Source: Pyropia yezoensis
Lineage: Eukaryota; Rhodophyta; Bangiophyceae; Bangiales; Bangiaceae
Direction of reading: 5' to 3'
NCBI GenBank assembly: GCA_009829735.1
Contig: CM020620.1
Span: 2,917,447 to 2,981,446 of the forward strand
DNA: 64,000 nucleotides
The notes beneath the pieces were generated by a model that was not told the DNA's origin, did no database searches, and was given only the letters and a program-made list of their open reading frames with translations. This document shows positions 31,801 to 41,596 of the stretch, piece after piece. A program made the position numbers and the translations under genes. Within the stretch, counting starts at the first letter, position 1, and the number at the start of each line of letters is the position of its first letter.

Positions 31801-32661
31801 TCAAGGATACAGCAAAGATGGTGAAGACGTCTCTGCTCGCGCTACCGCCAACGCGGCACGCTCTGCAAAGATTGTGACAAGGTTGACCACCTCACAGAAT
31901 CACTTGACGGCATGGTGGTGACGAAGAGGAGGGGTCACAAACCGCGGAAGAGAACGCAGCCAAGGAAGCACCGTGCCGACAGTACACGTAGAGAGGAACG
32001 GCGATGACGGTGCCGAGAGGAGACCGGCAAGGAGACTGACACTGGTCGTATCTTAAGTACAAATGAATTCGCTTCCAGTACAGGGAACGCCTCGTCCGAG
32101 TTGTCCATTATCAACATATCTACCAAGCATTTAAAAGAATTACAGCATCGGAACCATGAGTTTGTTATGTACATAACATCGCGAGGTGTCAGAGCACCCG
32201 CACCGAGCCCGTGCTCGCGCTATGTACATAACGCGTCTCACGGGATTGCAATGCAGTCTGGCCCTGGTGGGGCGATTTTGCGCAACGACACAGCGGCGGG
32301 CTTCTCCACCCTTACTTGCTGTGCAATTGTAATCCTGTCAGATGTTTCTTGCCCCGTCGCACGAGCGCCCGTCCAGAGGTCTCGTTATGTACATAACGCG
32401 AACCAGGGGTTGTGCCCAAAGACAAGAGGCACGCACAACGACTAAATCGTCTCATCAGCAGCGTGATTGTGTCGTGTACAGTACGGCGAGCCGTGCAGAG
32501 TTCTCGATGTGAAAATCGACACCTGGAGATCGGGCGTGAACACTTCGCCGAGACATTATCACATGACAAAGCCGACGAGCCACGTCCTCCACCTTTCCAC
32601 AAACGACAGAAAACAACACCTCCAAAGCAGTCGTCGACAAGAGAGACAACGCTGTCAAGTA
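31801..32661. other. Intergenic region upstream of the methyltransferase-SET gene
   Basis: No convincing gene. It contains palindrome cluster 2 (32164-32398) and unusually AT-rich sequence for the window (around 32040-32130 and 32290-32340). It probably holds the promoter of the minus-strand methyltransferase gene. Confidence 0.55.
32164..32398. repeat. Palindrome cluster 2 (core GTTATGTACATAAC)
   Basis: Three sites: 32164-32177 (GTTATGTACATAAC), 32216-32235 (one mismatch from the 20-bp form) and 32383-32398 (CGTTATGTACATAACG). The spacers do not resemble those of array 1, so the palindrome itself is what is conserved. Confidence 0.92.
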
Positions 32662-33918
32662 CTACACAACCTTCGGCGGCCCTCGAGGATCGTAGTCTTT
32701 ATCCGACGAGCTAGACTGCTGAGAGTCCTCTGCGTCATCTTGATCATCCTTGTCCCGGGACGAGGTGTCTGACACGTCCGCCCCTTCAGCATGGTGGGCA
32801 TCTTCCACGTCACTGGCGTACACCATTTCTCCACAATTCTTGCACTTGCTCGGCTCGAGACACGGGGCGCCAGTGCCCTCACCAAACAACCACCCAGGGA
32901 CCTTGTATATGGCGTTCTGCAGCGGCTCGTCAAAACGTTGTAGGTAAAGGTGCAGCCGGATGGAGTGCGAGTAGGACAGCAATGCCGGCGCGGCGCGCAG
33001 TCGCCAGAGATCGTCCTCGTGACCGGCACCACAGTGAGCAACGTCCGCGCGGACGACGTGGAGACCACCCGCAGGCACAACCACCCTCTCAGGTCTCACC
33101 AGATGCGGGACATCCAGCTTCTTCTCCAGGCGATGGACAACGTGAAAGCTACCGGGATACCCGACCACAGTGAACCCATCCTTACCGGCCGCCATGGCAA
33201 AGTAGTTGTGGCTCCGCGGGCGCGAGAACGTCTGCAGCGGCGCTCTGCGGCTGTCGTCGGCATTCTGGTCAGTAGGGGGGTCTGGTTTCTCGGCACGGAT
33301 AGTGGCGTCAACGTGTGGCTGTTGCCGCACCGCTCGAGAGGTGGTCAGCAATACTCGGGCGCCGGACTCGGGCACCCGCACCAGTGGGCGCTCATCAAGC
33401 TGCTGCGCCGTCTGTGCACCGACCAGCACTTGGTGAGCCATGGCAGCCATCAGCATGTCACAGTGCAGCTTGGTCTTGTACAAGTCGTCCGCGTCCTTAT
33501 CGTCCCCATTGGCGGCCAGAGCCAACTGTCGCACGAGGAGCCGCCCCTGACAACGTTTCATTGCGGTTTCGTCGACCTTGCCAAGGTCGACGTTGTGGAT
33601 GGGCGTCCACATCGGGTCGTCGTCCTTGAGCGCGGCTTCACCCGGAAACTTGTTGATCACAGAATGAAGAAAATCGCCGACGGGGTCCATCTTGGTCGGG
33701 GGTGTGGATGATCCAGACGAGACGGCAGCGCCGTCGGCGCCGACTTCCACGCCACCACCACCCTCCACACGGGTCATGCAGGTCATCGCGTGCTTGACCA
33801 CCGTCCAGCCTCGCTCGACAAGCTCGGTCCCGTACTGGATACGCGCTAGGTTGGTCAGCAGCAAACGGGTGTCGGGGATGTGTCGATCGCGCTCCACCGC
33901 TGCGGGGGGGGCGCTAGG
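32662..33918 (-). pseudogene. 2-oxoglutarate dioxygenase-like C-terminus of a split giant gene
   Basis: This is the 3' piece of the gene interrupted by element C; the 5' piece is 44076-47814. The two join in frame after removal of the element and one CTAGG copy. About 418 codons. The middle reads FTVVGYPGSFHVVHRLEKK, then VVVPAGGLHVVRADVAHCGAG and, after a gap, SIRLHLYLQ. This pattern (Gly-Leu, Arg-Ala-Asp, His-x-Gly-Ala, then Arg-Leu-His-x-Tyr) is that of the last strands of 2OG-Fe(II) dioxygenase or cupin folds, where the His binds iron and the Arg binds 2-oxoglutarate. The HxD part of the iron site was not placed with certainty. A CKNCGEM cluster and an acidic Ser/Asp tail end the protein. 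Activity and substrate are unknown; TET/JBP-type DNA oxidation is only one possibility. Confidence 0.6.
33914..33918. other. Target-site duplication CTAGG (left)
   Basis: Five bases directly before the left LTR (33919). The same five follow the right LTR at 44076-44080. Confidence 0.92.
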
Positions 33919-34563
33919 TGTAGCGTAATGGAACCCAGGTTCCCGGAACCACAAACCACAAACACACACACAGAGACCACAGTCCGGAGTCCAGGAAGGA
34001 ACAGGTAAGAGCCCTTGCTGATCCACTCGCCCGCCACGATACGAGGCAAAAGTAAACAGGACAAAAGCCCGAGGGAGAAGGAACCCAAAGCACTGTTGAT
34101 TTTACAAGATGGCCCCGGGGAGAACCCCGGAGCACCCCTCAAGAACCTCCCCCCCTGGCCCCTCCAGGGGCCCAGAACGAGGCCCCCAGAGGGCGCCCCC
34201 AGCGGGCCAAGTGCCAGCAAGGCACTGGCCGCTCACCGGACCAACACACGAAAAGCAAGCGAAATCCCCCCACACACAAATGTCAATCCCCAAAAAAAAC
34301 CCAGTGGGAAAAAGGGGAAAGACACGAAATCACGCAAGGAAAACAAATGCGAAAAATCAAACAAATAACCCGAAGGTCAGTATGCCCCAACCCGGCAAGT
34401 CCTCCGCTCCGGGGGGACCAATCAGGGCACCGGTCGTGTCGCCACTGCCCCGGGCCACCGATGCAAGGATCCCAAGCCAGCGCGTGGTTCCACGTAACGC
34501 TGCCAGCCGGGTCCCAAGTCAGCCTCCCGGGTCCCAACGTTACCTGAGGGCCACAACGCCACA
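33919..34563 (-). repeat. 3' LTR of element C
   Basis: 645 bp, offset 9,512 from the other copy, with four differences. It begins TGTAGCGTAATGG and ends CAACGCCACA on the plus strand. Confidence 0.97.
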
Positions 34564-35134
34564 TGGCCCCCTCACTAGGGCCGAGCGTCCCGCTGGCCAA
34601 CAGGAAAACCGGGGAGAGGGACTGGAAAAGGTCCGACAGGGTTACACCAGGGTCACAACGAACGGGACGTGGGGCCAGTGTCTGCAGACAGGGTCCCCCC
34701 CGACAAGTGTCTCGAGGCAGAGGGTCCCGGGCAGACTGACCAGGGCGGTACGGGAGGGACCGAGGGCCACGCACAGGGTAACTACGGGGGTGTGGCGCAG
34801 CCCGCGCCGGCCGCCCGCCTGCATTCCCTCTCCCCTCGCCCTCCCCATGTGGCGCTCGGCCCATGGGGTGGGTAAGGTGGCGTCGGGATGCGGACGGGGG
34901 CCGGCGGCACACGAGCGCAGCCTAGGTTCCGTCGGAGTGGGGGCCCAGGGATAAGAGGGCCCTCACGGGCTCCCTCGTTCCCCGCGACCGGGACCCCAAC
35001 GCACCATCTTCCCCGCTACGCTTCCCCGTGGGCTCCTCAATCGTTCCCTCTACCCGTTCCCCTTTCCAACGTTCCCACGCACCCGTTCCCCCTGGTACCC
35101 CACTTTCCCTTATTGTGTCCCGTTACCCCGTCCC

Positions 35135-36910
35135 ATGGAGCCCGGCCGCGCCGCGACGAGCGCGTCGGCTGGCAAGGGCTCGACGGTTCCTGGCGGTCCC
35201 AGCGTGCCTGTGGGTGCGGCGGTACCTGGGGCCCAGGGCGGTCCCATCGTTCAAGGCGCAGCGGGTCAAGGGGCTCCCGGCGGCCAAGGCGTACCGGTTG
35301 CTGGGCCAGGTGGGAACAACATGGAACAAGAGGAACGTGGTGCGGGTCAAGCGTACGTCACGGTCCATGGCACGGTACCCGAGGACTTTGGTCCCGAGAC
35401 GGTCACCGCTTGGCGCCGGGAAGAGGCCCGCGGCTGGGTCACCGGTACCCTGGCCCATAAGGTCCTTCGAGTCGTGGACGGGTCCTGTCCCGGGAACGCG
35501 TTCCGGAAGCAGATGACCGCGATGGTCCAAGCGCGGATCCCGGTTAAGGCCGATCGGTCCCTGTCGATAACGGTGGTCCGGCACGCGGGAGAAATTGGGT
35601 ACGTGGAGCGGTTCAAGAGCATCCGGGACGAGGTCACCAAGGGGACCCTGCCTGCGGCCCCAGGTCCCGACTACATCGTGCTCCCGTCTCCCTACTTGGA
35701 CCCTACTTCCTTCAAGCCGTCCCATGGGGACCTTGTGGTCAGTCGGCTCCATCGGGACAAGAATGGGATCCTGGTCGGCTGGCACCAGCAAGAGTTCCCG
35801 AGTTGCCCGGCTACCCTCCGTAGACTCCACTACCTCCGGGTACCCCACTGGTTCGGTCACGTTGAGGTCCCTTTTGGGGCCCTGGTGGAACTGCCCCCGG
35901 TCCAGTACTACTTCGGGGACCTCCTTCGTGCCTCGGACCCCTTTGCCTGGTTCGTGCTCCGGACCGAGTGGGCCACGAACTGTGCCCTTTATACCCTGGA
36001 GCGGGCCCGTGGATCCGGTGAGATGTGTCTCCTTCCTTGTCTCCTTCGGACCTGGATCGACCGTGTTGGGGTCCCTGATATCTGCAAGGGTCCCAGTGGC
36101 GTGGACGAGGGAGCGGCGCGGGACCTCAAGGCCCTCATGGTTCTTAGCGACCGGGTGGTCGGGGCCCCTGGACTCCGTTGACGTTTGGGTCAGGCGGCTT
36201 CCAACCGCAAGGACCGTGCTTCCTATGTCCTGGTACGGTTCGAGACCCGGGACGGGACCTGGGCAGCGCTCGTGGACGAGGACCTGGCTCCCTTGGACCT
36301 TCTTTACTCGACGGACATCTTGGACGCGCGGGAGTTTGTCGGACCCAAGGACGGGAACGTGGGCCAGTCGGACGAGATTGTGCCTGGAAGTGGGTCCGGT
36401 GGTCCTGGTGCCCCTGGTGCCCCTGGTGCCCGGTCGTCGGGCTCCGTGGTTCAACGTGACCCTGCGCTGGGAAGCCGTACCGTCTTCGTGGCCAACTTGT
36501 TGGCCCATGGCGAGGTACCTGATGAGGAACTTCGGGACCTTGAGGGTAACCTGGCTACCTCAACCGTTCTGGGGCTCCGTAGTCTCTTTGGCGGGTCCGC
36601 GGACGTCTTGGCCCATGCTCACGTGGGGCCCTTGCTCTCGGCTTCCCTCCATACCACAGTCAACATTGGGTCCCGTGTAGCCGAATGGACCCGGGTCCAG
36701 GCGGGTTCCACGACGCCGGACTACAAGGGCCTGTTGGCGATCGTGGACCGTAATGGTATCCGTGGGGATCTGGGGTCAGAGTTGGCCACGGCCGAGGAGG
36801 AGGCCCGTAAGAGTTGGCATGGGGTTCGTGAGGGTTCCCGGGTCCGAGGTCGGGACGACATGGACCAAGACACTGACCCCCGTGCCGAGAGCCGGGCCCG
36901 TTACCAGTGA
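35135..36910 (+). CDS. Antisense accessory ORF of element C, one in-frame TGA
   Basis: ATG at 35135 sits in a good eukaryotic context (CCCATGG). The frame runs to TGA 36179-36181 and, in the same phase, on to 36910, about 591 codons in all. The first 75 residues are Gly/Ala/Pro-rich. The rest has normal composition, with segments such as HGDLVVSRLHRDKNGILVGW, RLHYLRVPHWFGHVEVPF and, after the TGA, SYVLVRFETRDGTWAAL. It lies between pol and the 3' LTR and converges on pol, like the plus-strand ORF of element A. I recognise no domain. Antisense ORFs are known in some plant Ty3/gypsy lineages; whether this is related is untested. The minus-strand frame 35123-36508 across it looks like a shadow. 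Confidence 0.65.
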
Positions 36911-37405
36911 GTCACACGGAGGGGAGGGACCCGAGGGACCATGAGTTGTTCTCGCATATGATGTTGATCCAAGGAGTCATAAAGTCTCTTTGTTTGTCAG
37001 CTTCCTTGGGACCCCTCCTTCAGTGTTGACCGTAGGAATCTCCTTCCGACTTAGCCGCATAGCTGGTGCAAAGGGACCCAAACGAGCCCAGACTGGGAAA
37101 TGGGGAACTAAAGGAAACGGAAGGGAAACGGGGGAGTTCATATCCAAGGGGGACGAAGTAAATCTCCATTCCAAAAAAAATCATTATCAATAAAACCCCT
37201 CCCGTGGGTTAGATGTCTTCCCCACCTACCCGAGTTGAACCCCTGACCTCATTGTTGCCCCCTTCCGATGACTTTCCCTGAGTTCGTTCCATTGACGGAC
37301 CATCATGCCTGCCCCTGAGTTTCCCTTTCAGGGTCAATAACGGGGCCACAGATCCGCACCCGGTTCAAGGTTCCAGGGCCACACAGCATAGATAGCCTTA
37401 AAGGG
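36911..37405. other. Convergent spacer between antisense ORF and pol of element C
   Basis: No gene seen. It contains an A-rich stretch (CCAAAAAAAATCATTATCAA near 37172-37191) that could hold polyadenylation signals for the plus-strand ORF. Confidence 0.4.
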
Positions 37406-40400
37406 TTACAGTAGTGCCACGGCCTCTTCCTCCCGCAGTGGGGGCTCGGTACCAACACGTTCACAGTACTGAACAACCTTAGCGCTGTCGAACTTATGGC
37501 ACGGTTCCCATGTGTCCTCGGACTCTGCGTACCCCCACCAGCGGACCAGGAGCCATAGGTTCCCATCACTGTCCCGGTCGTGGCCCACAAAACGTTCCCA
37601 GACAAAAGGGGTGCCTGAGTCTTCGTAGTCCATAGGTACAACCGGGTCTTGTGGCCCGTGTAAACGGGACGTGGAGTCAATCTGTCCAGCAGGCATGGGT
37701 GCCCGGGCCACATGGTCACTGCTTACCCTGTCACGGATCCCTTCAACCAGAACCGTGAATGTGTGCCCGTCCCTGTCCACGATACGATAGGGACCGTTGA
37801 CCTCCTGGTCCAACTTCTGCCGACTGTCATCATTGGTATCAACGTAGACCCAGTCCCCGATACGTAGGGCCTCGTTGACCGGAGTGACCCGCTTGTCGTA
37901 CCCTCTCTTGTACCGTTTCTGTGCCAGGTCCAGGTTCTTACGGACCGTAAAGGCCAGGTTTCTTAGATGGGCCCGTCTCGCCTCTCGGACCTGTCGCGCG
38001 GTACCAGTGAACTCCTTAGGGTACGGGGAGCCAGGGAGCTTGTCCAGGGCAAAGGTGCGGACCCGGTCAGGGATCACAAACTCAAACGGGGCCACACCGG
38101 TACTCTTTTGGGGCCTCGTGTTATAGGCAACCGTGAGCACGGAAACCAACTCGTCCCAATGGTCCTGGTGGTCCTCAACGTACGTGCGGAGCTGGGCCAC
38201 TATGGTACGATTAAACCGTTCCACCTGTCCTTGGGTCTGGGGATGGTACGTGGTGGAGGTAACATGCTGGATCCCAAGGAGCACGCAAACGCCACGGAAG
38301 TATGTGGACGCTAACTGGGGCCCGTTGTCCGTTAGTAGGGTCTCCGGGGGACCATAGGAAGCCAACCACGTATCCAGAAAGGCCGAGGCCACCACTGCCG
38401 CGTCCTGGCTGCCAAGGGGAACCACTCGGGTCAGCTTAGTAAACCGGTCCACCATAACAAGAAGGTACCGGTTCCTGCTGACGGTCCAGGGTAAGGGGCC
38501 CAAGAGGTCAAGGCACACATCCTTGAAGGGCTCCGTTGCAGGGAGCAGTTTGAGCGGGTTGGTCCGCCGTCTCCCTTGGACCCTGCCCTTGGAACACGAG
38601 GTACAGTTGGAAACAAAGGCGTGCACATCTGCCACCATAGACTCCCAGTAAAATACCCGCCTCATAGAGGTGTACATCTTGTTCATGCCTGGGTGCCCTG
38701 CGTGTCCCGGTTCATGTTCCAAGCTCAGGACTTCTTGTTGTAGGGCCTTGGGGACCACGATCTGGACCGCTCGGTCAAGAGGAGCCAATCGCACCAGTAA
38801 CTCTTCCGGCGTTTCCCCGTACCTTGAGTTCACGTTCTGGTCCATCTCTTTCCGTAGTTCCTGGCAACGCTGGTCCTGACCTTGGGCCTTGAGGATCCTA
38901 TCCACTGTCAGAGGAGGGTACCGTGTGCCTGTCTTGAAGTTTGGCCGGGTCCAACCAGTGACAAAGTTAGCCAAGGTCAACAGCGAGGGTATCTCGTCAG
39001 GTATGGGGCCCCTGTCGTGTCCCGTGGTATCCAAGCGTGACATAAAGTCCGCTGCGTGATGATGTTGTCCAGGACGGGACTCAACGGTATACTGGAACTC
39101 TGCCAGCCGAAGGCGCCAGCGGGCCAAACGTCCACGGGCCCCGTCCATATGTAACATCCACTTCAGGGCCGTATGGTCCGTTCGAACGACAAAGCGTGTC
39201 CCTTCAAGGTACGGTCGTAACAGAAACAGAGCCCAAACAACAGCAAGACACTCACGTTCCGTGGTACTGTAGTTACACTCAGCCGGAGTCAGCACACGGC
39301 TCCAGTAACCCACGGGCTTGTAGGCCCGGTCCCCTTGGTCCTGTAGCAAAACGCACCCAATCTGGGTAGCGCTAGCATCCGTATCCACGATGTACTGACC
39401 CGTGCGTCTAGGAAGAGCCAGAACTGGAGTATGGGTCAGACGGTACTTGAGGTCCTCAAAAGCGTCCGTCTGGGCCGGGGTAAACTGTGGTAACGGGTCT
39501 GGGACCTTGGTACTGGTCATGGCCAATAGGGGTCGGGCTACCTTGGCGTAGTCCTTAACAAAGCGCCGGTACACATTGCACATCCCTAGGAAACTGCGAA
39601 GGTCCTTCTTGGTCCTTGGGGTCTTAGCTTCCCGGAGCCCAACCAGGTTCTTCTCGTTCACACGGAGCTGACCCTTACCGACAATGCGCCCGAGGTACTC
39701 AACCTCATCCTGGAACAAAAAGCACTTGGTAGCCTTGAGGGAAACACCGGCCCTACCGAGTAACCCAAAGATCTCTTCCAGATGGGCCAGGTGGTCCTTA
39801 TGGTCCTTGGAGAACACGATGATGTCATCCAGGTACACAAGGCACGTCTTCCACTTAACCCCAGACAGGGTCATATCAATGGCCCTCTGGAACGTAGCCG
39901 GGGCGTTGGTAAGACCAAATGGGAGCCGGATGTATCTGAAGGTTCGTTCGTGACAAGTAAACGTAGTCTTGTCTTGGTCCTCAGGAGCCACAGGGATCTG
40001 CCAGTAACCACAGTTGGCGTCCAGCATGGAGAACACGGTAGCCTCTCCCAGGAAATCGATACAATCGTCCATGCGCGGTAACGGGTAGGTATCCTTAACC
40101 GTGACCTCGTTCAAGCGCCGGTAATCCACACTGAACCTAGGGGTACCATCGGCTTTCGGGACCAAAACAACCGGAAAGGACCACTCAGCCTTGGACGGTT
40201 CAATAACCCCGAGCCGGGTCTGCTTTTCCACTTGTTCCTTGATGAGGTCCCGTTGATGGAGCCCGGTACGGTACGGTTGGGACCGAATGGGTTTGGCCCC
40301 TTCCTTGAGGGTAATCCGGTGAGGGGTCACATCAATGCGTCCCAGTTGCCCGTTCCATAGGTCCTTGTAAGGGTCCAAAAGTTCGCGTACAGCCTGGTGT

Positions 40401-41596
40401 AGCTCAGGCGGGATCAAATCATACGCGACCTTGGGCATCTGGACCGAGGTTCCTTCAGGCTTCTTGTCCGTCGTGTCCGGCTCAGGGACCGTGGTTCCGG
40501 CGGGTCGCTTGGGAGTCACGTCCTCCGGTGCCGACGCTTGGCTCAACGGGTTCCCTTGCTCCGGGCCCAGGGTGACAAGTGGTGCGGCCCCCTCACTAGG
40601 GGCCGACAAGTAATCCGCAGGGACCTCGAGCACGGGACCATCGTACGGTATGGCCACGCCAATGGCAAAGTTCTTGGGCAGGTTGACAGCCCGGTCCGAG
40701 ATGTTCATAACATGGATCCGAAAGTCCCGTCGGGTCCGTATCGTAGCCAGTGCGTTGTGTAAACGGAGCCCCTTCTTAGCCATCTTATGGGGCCTCTCGT
40801 ACAATAAACACTTCCCATTGGTACCGCACTTGACATAAACCGCTTGTAGGGACCGAGGAGCCAAAGTCACGCCCTTGGACAGGTACAGGGCCGAGGGATC
40901 TTGACGGATAGGGTTGCCCTTGACAGGAAAAGCGCTCTGGGCCTTGCTCTCCCAGGTCCTCTTGGCGTAGGACAGGAACCCAAGGTTCCAAAGGACCGAC
41001 TCGGTCCCAGGGTAGATAGCCTTGACATGTTCCTTTTGGAAGTCCATCCCAAGGATCAATGGGACAGAAAGGGCCCTGACGACAAGCAACTCAAACTCCA
41101 TCGGCTTCCCGTTGACAATGTCCGATAGTTCCAGGATTCCCCGGGCCTTGAGCAGTTGCCCGGAAGCGTCACAAACATGGGTAGACTTAGGAGCCCTAGA
41201 AGCCAATCGTTGCCATCCACAGGGTAAGATGTCCTCGCGTACCACACTGGGTCCCGCACCTGTGTCCAAAATGGCCGTCGTTTCCTTAGGGTCCTCTTGG
41301 TCCAAACGTACAAAAGCATTCAAAGCAAAGTTCCTCTTACGCAGTACAAGCAAGGTGCCCTTGAACCCATATGGCTTCTTCATTCCCAATCGACGTCGGA
41401 GCCCAGACTTGGACCGCCGTGCCAAAGAGGGTGAACAGGAACAAGGGGTGGGCAAAACAATAGGAGACTCAGAACGAACAGGTACAATGGGGCGCTTGAA
41501 GATCTTCGAGAACCCCAGCTTGGTTGCAAACGAGCAGGTACTGTCCCGACGATGGGGAGGGGACCTCTTGGATCCGCCCCCCGTTACTCTTTTCCC
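37406..41596 (-). CDS. Pol polyprotein of element C (PR-RT-RNase H-IN-chromodomain)
   Basis: One intact frame of about 1,396 codons, entered by -1 frameshift from gag at 41590-41596. Protease: AILDTGAGPSVV and LILGMDF. Reverse transcriptase: [30 protein letters not shown] and the catalytic VYLDDIIVFS (about 39800-39840). RNase H: YIVDTDASATQIGCVLL. Integrase: an HHCC finger (HPGMNK...CTSC), then DLLGPLP, LTDNGPQLAS and GQVERFNRTI for the D-D-E triad. The C-terminus is a chromodomain (LLVRWWGYAESEDTWEP), which binds modified histone tails in related elements. All key residues are present, so this Pol may be active. Confidence 0.95.
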   Translation of the reverse strand, partial: GKRVTGGGSKRSPPHRRDSTCSFATKLGFSKIFKRPIVPVRSESPIVLPTPCSCSPSLARRSKSGLRRRLGMKKPYGFKGTLLVLRKRNFALNAFVRLDQEDPKETTAILDTGAGPSVVREDILPCGWQRLASRAPKSTHVCDASGQLLKARGILELSDIVNGKPMEFELLVVRALSVPLILGMDFQKEHVKAIYPGTESVLWNLGFLSYAKRTWESKAQSAFPVKGNPIRQDPSALYLSKGVTLAPRSLQAVYVKCGTNGKCLLYERPHKMAKKGLRLHNALATIRTRRDFRIHVMNISDRAVNLPKNFAIGVAIPYDGPVLEVPADYLSAPSEGAAPLVTLGPEQGNPLSQASAPEDVTPKRPAGTTVPEPDTTDKKPEGTSVQMPKVAYDLIPPELHQAVRELLDPYKDLWNGQLGRIDVTPHRITLKEGAKPIRSQPYRTGLHQRDLIKEQVEKQTRLGVIEPSKAEWSFPVVLVPKADGTPRFSVDYRRLNEVTVKDTYPLPRMDDCIDFLGEATVFSMLDANCGYWQIPVAPEDQDKTTFTCHERTFRYIRLPFGLTNAPATFQRAIDMTLSGVKWKTCLVYLDDIIVFSKDHKDHLAHLEEIFGLLGRAGVSLKATKCFLFQDEVEYLGRIVGKGQLRVNEKNLVGLREAKTPRTKKDLRSFLGMCNVYRRFVKDYAKVARPLLAMTSTKVPDPLPQFTPAQTDAFEDLKYRLTHTPVLALPRRTGQYIVDTDASATQIGCVLLQDQGDRAYKPVGYWSRVLTPAECNYSTTERECLAVVWALFLLRPYLEGTRFVVRTDHTALKWMLHMDGARGRLARWRLRLAEFQYTVESRPGQHHHAADFMSRLDTTGHDRGPIPDEIPSLLTLANFVTGWTRPNFKTGTRYPPLTVDRILKAQGQDQRCQELRKEMDQNVNSRYGETPEELLVRLAPLDRAVQIVVPKALQQEVLSLEHEPGHAGHPGMNKMYTSMRRVFYWESMVADVHAFVSNCTSCSKGRVQGRRRTNPLKLLPATEPFKDVCLDLLGPLPWTVSRNRYLLVMVDRFTKLTRVVPLGSQDAAVVASAFLDTWLASYGPPETLLTDNGPQLASTYFRGVCVLLGIQHVTSTTYHPQTQGQVERFNRTIVAQLRTYVEDHQDHWDELVSVLTVAYNTRPQKSTGVAPFEFVIPDRVRTFALDKLPGSPYPKEFTGTARQVREARRAHLRNLAFTVRKNLDLAQKRYKRGYDKRVTPVNEALRIGDWVYVDTNDDSRQKLDQEVNGPYRIVDRDGHTFTVLVEGIRDRVSSDHVARAPMPAGQIDSTSRLHGPQDPVVPMDYEDSGTPFVWERFVGHDRDSDGNLWLLVRWWGYAESEDTWEPCHKFDSAKVVQYCERVGTEPPLREEEAVALL

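Noticed and set aside
35123-36508. A 461-codon minus-strand frame across the antisense ORF of element C
   Set aside because: It lies opposite a better ORF with a good ATG context and normal composition. Its own content is repetitive Arg/Gly/Pro.
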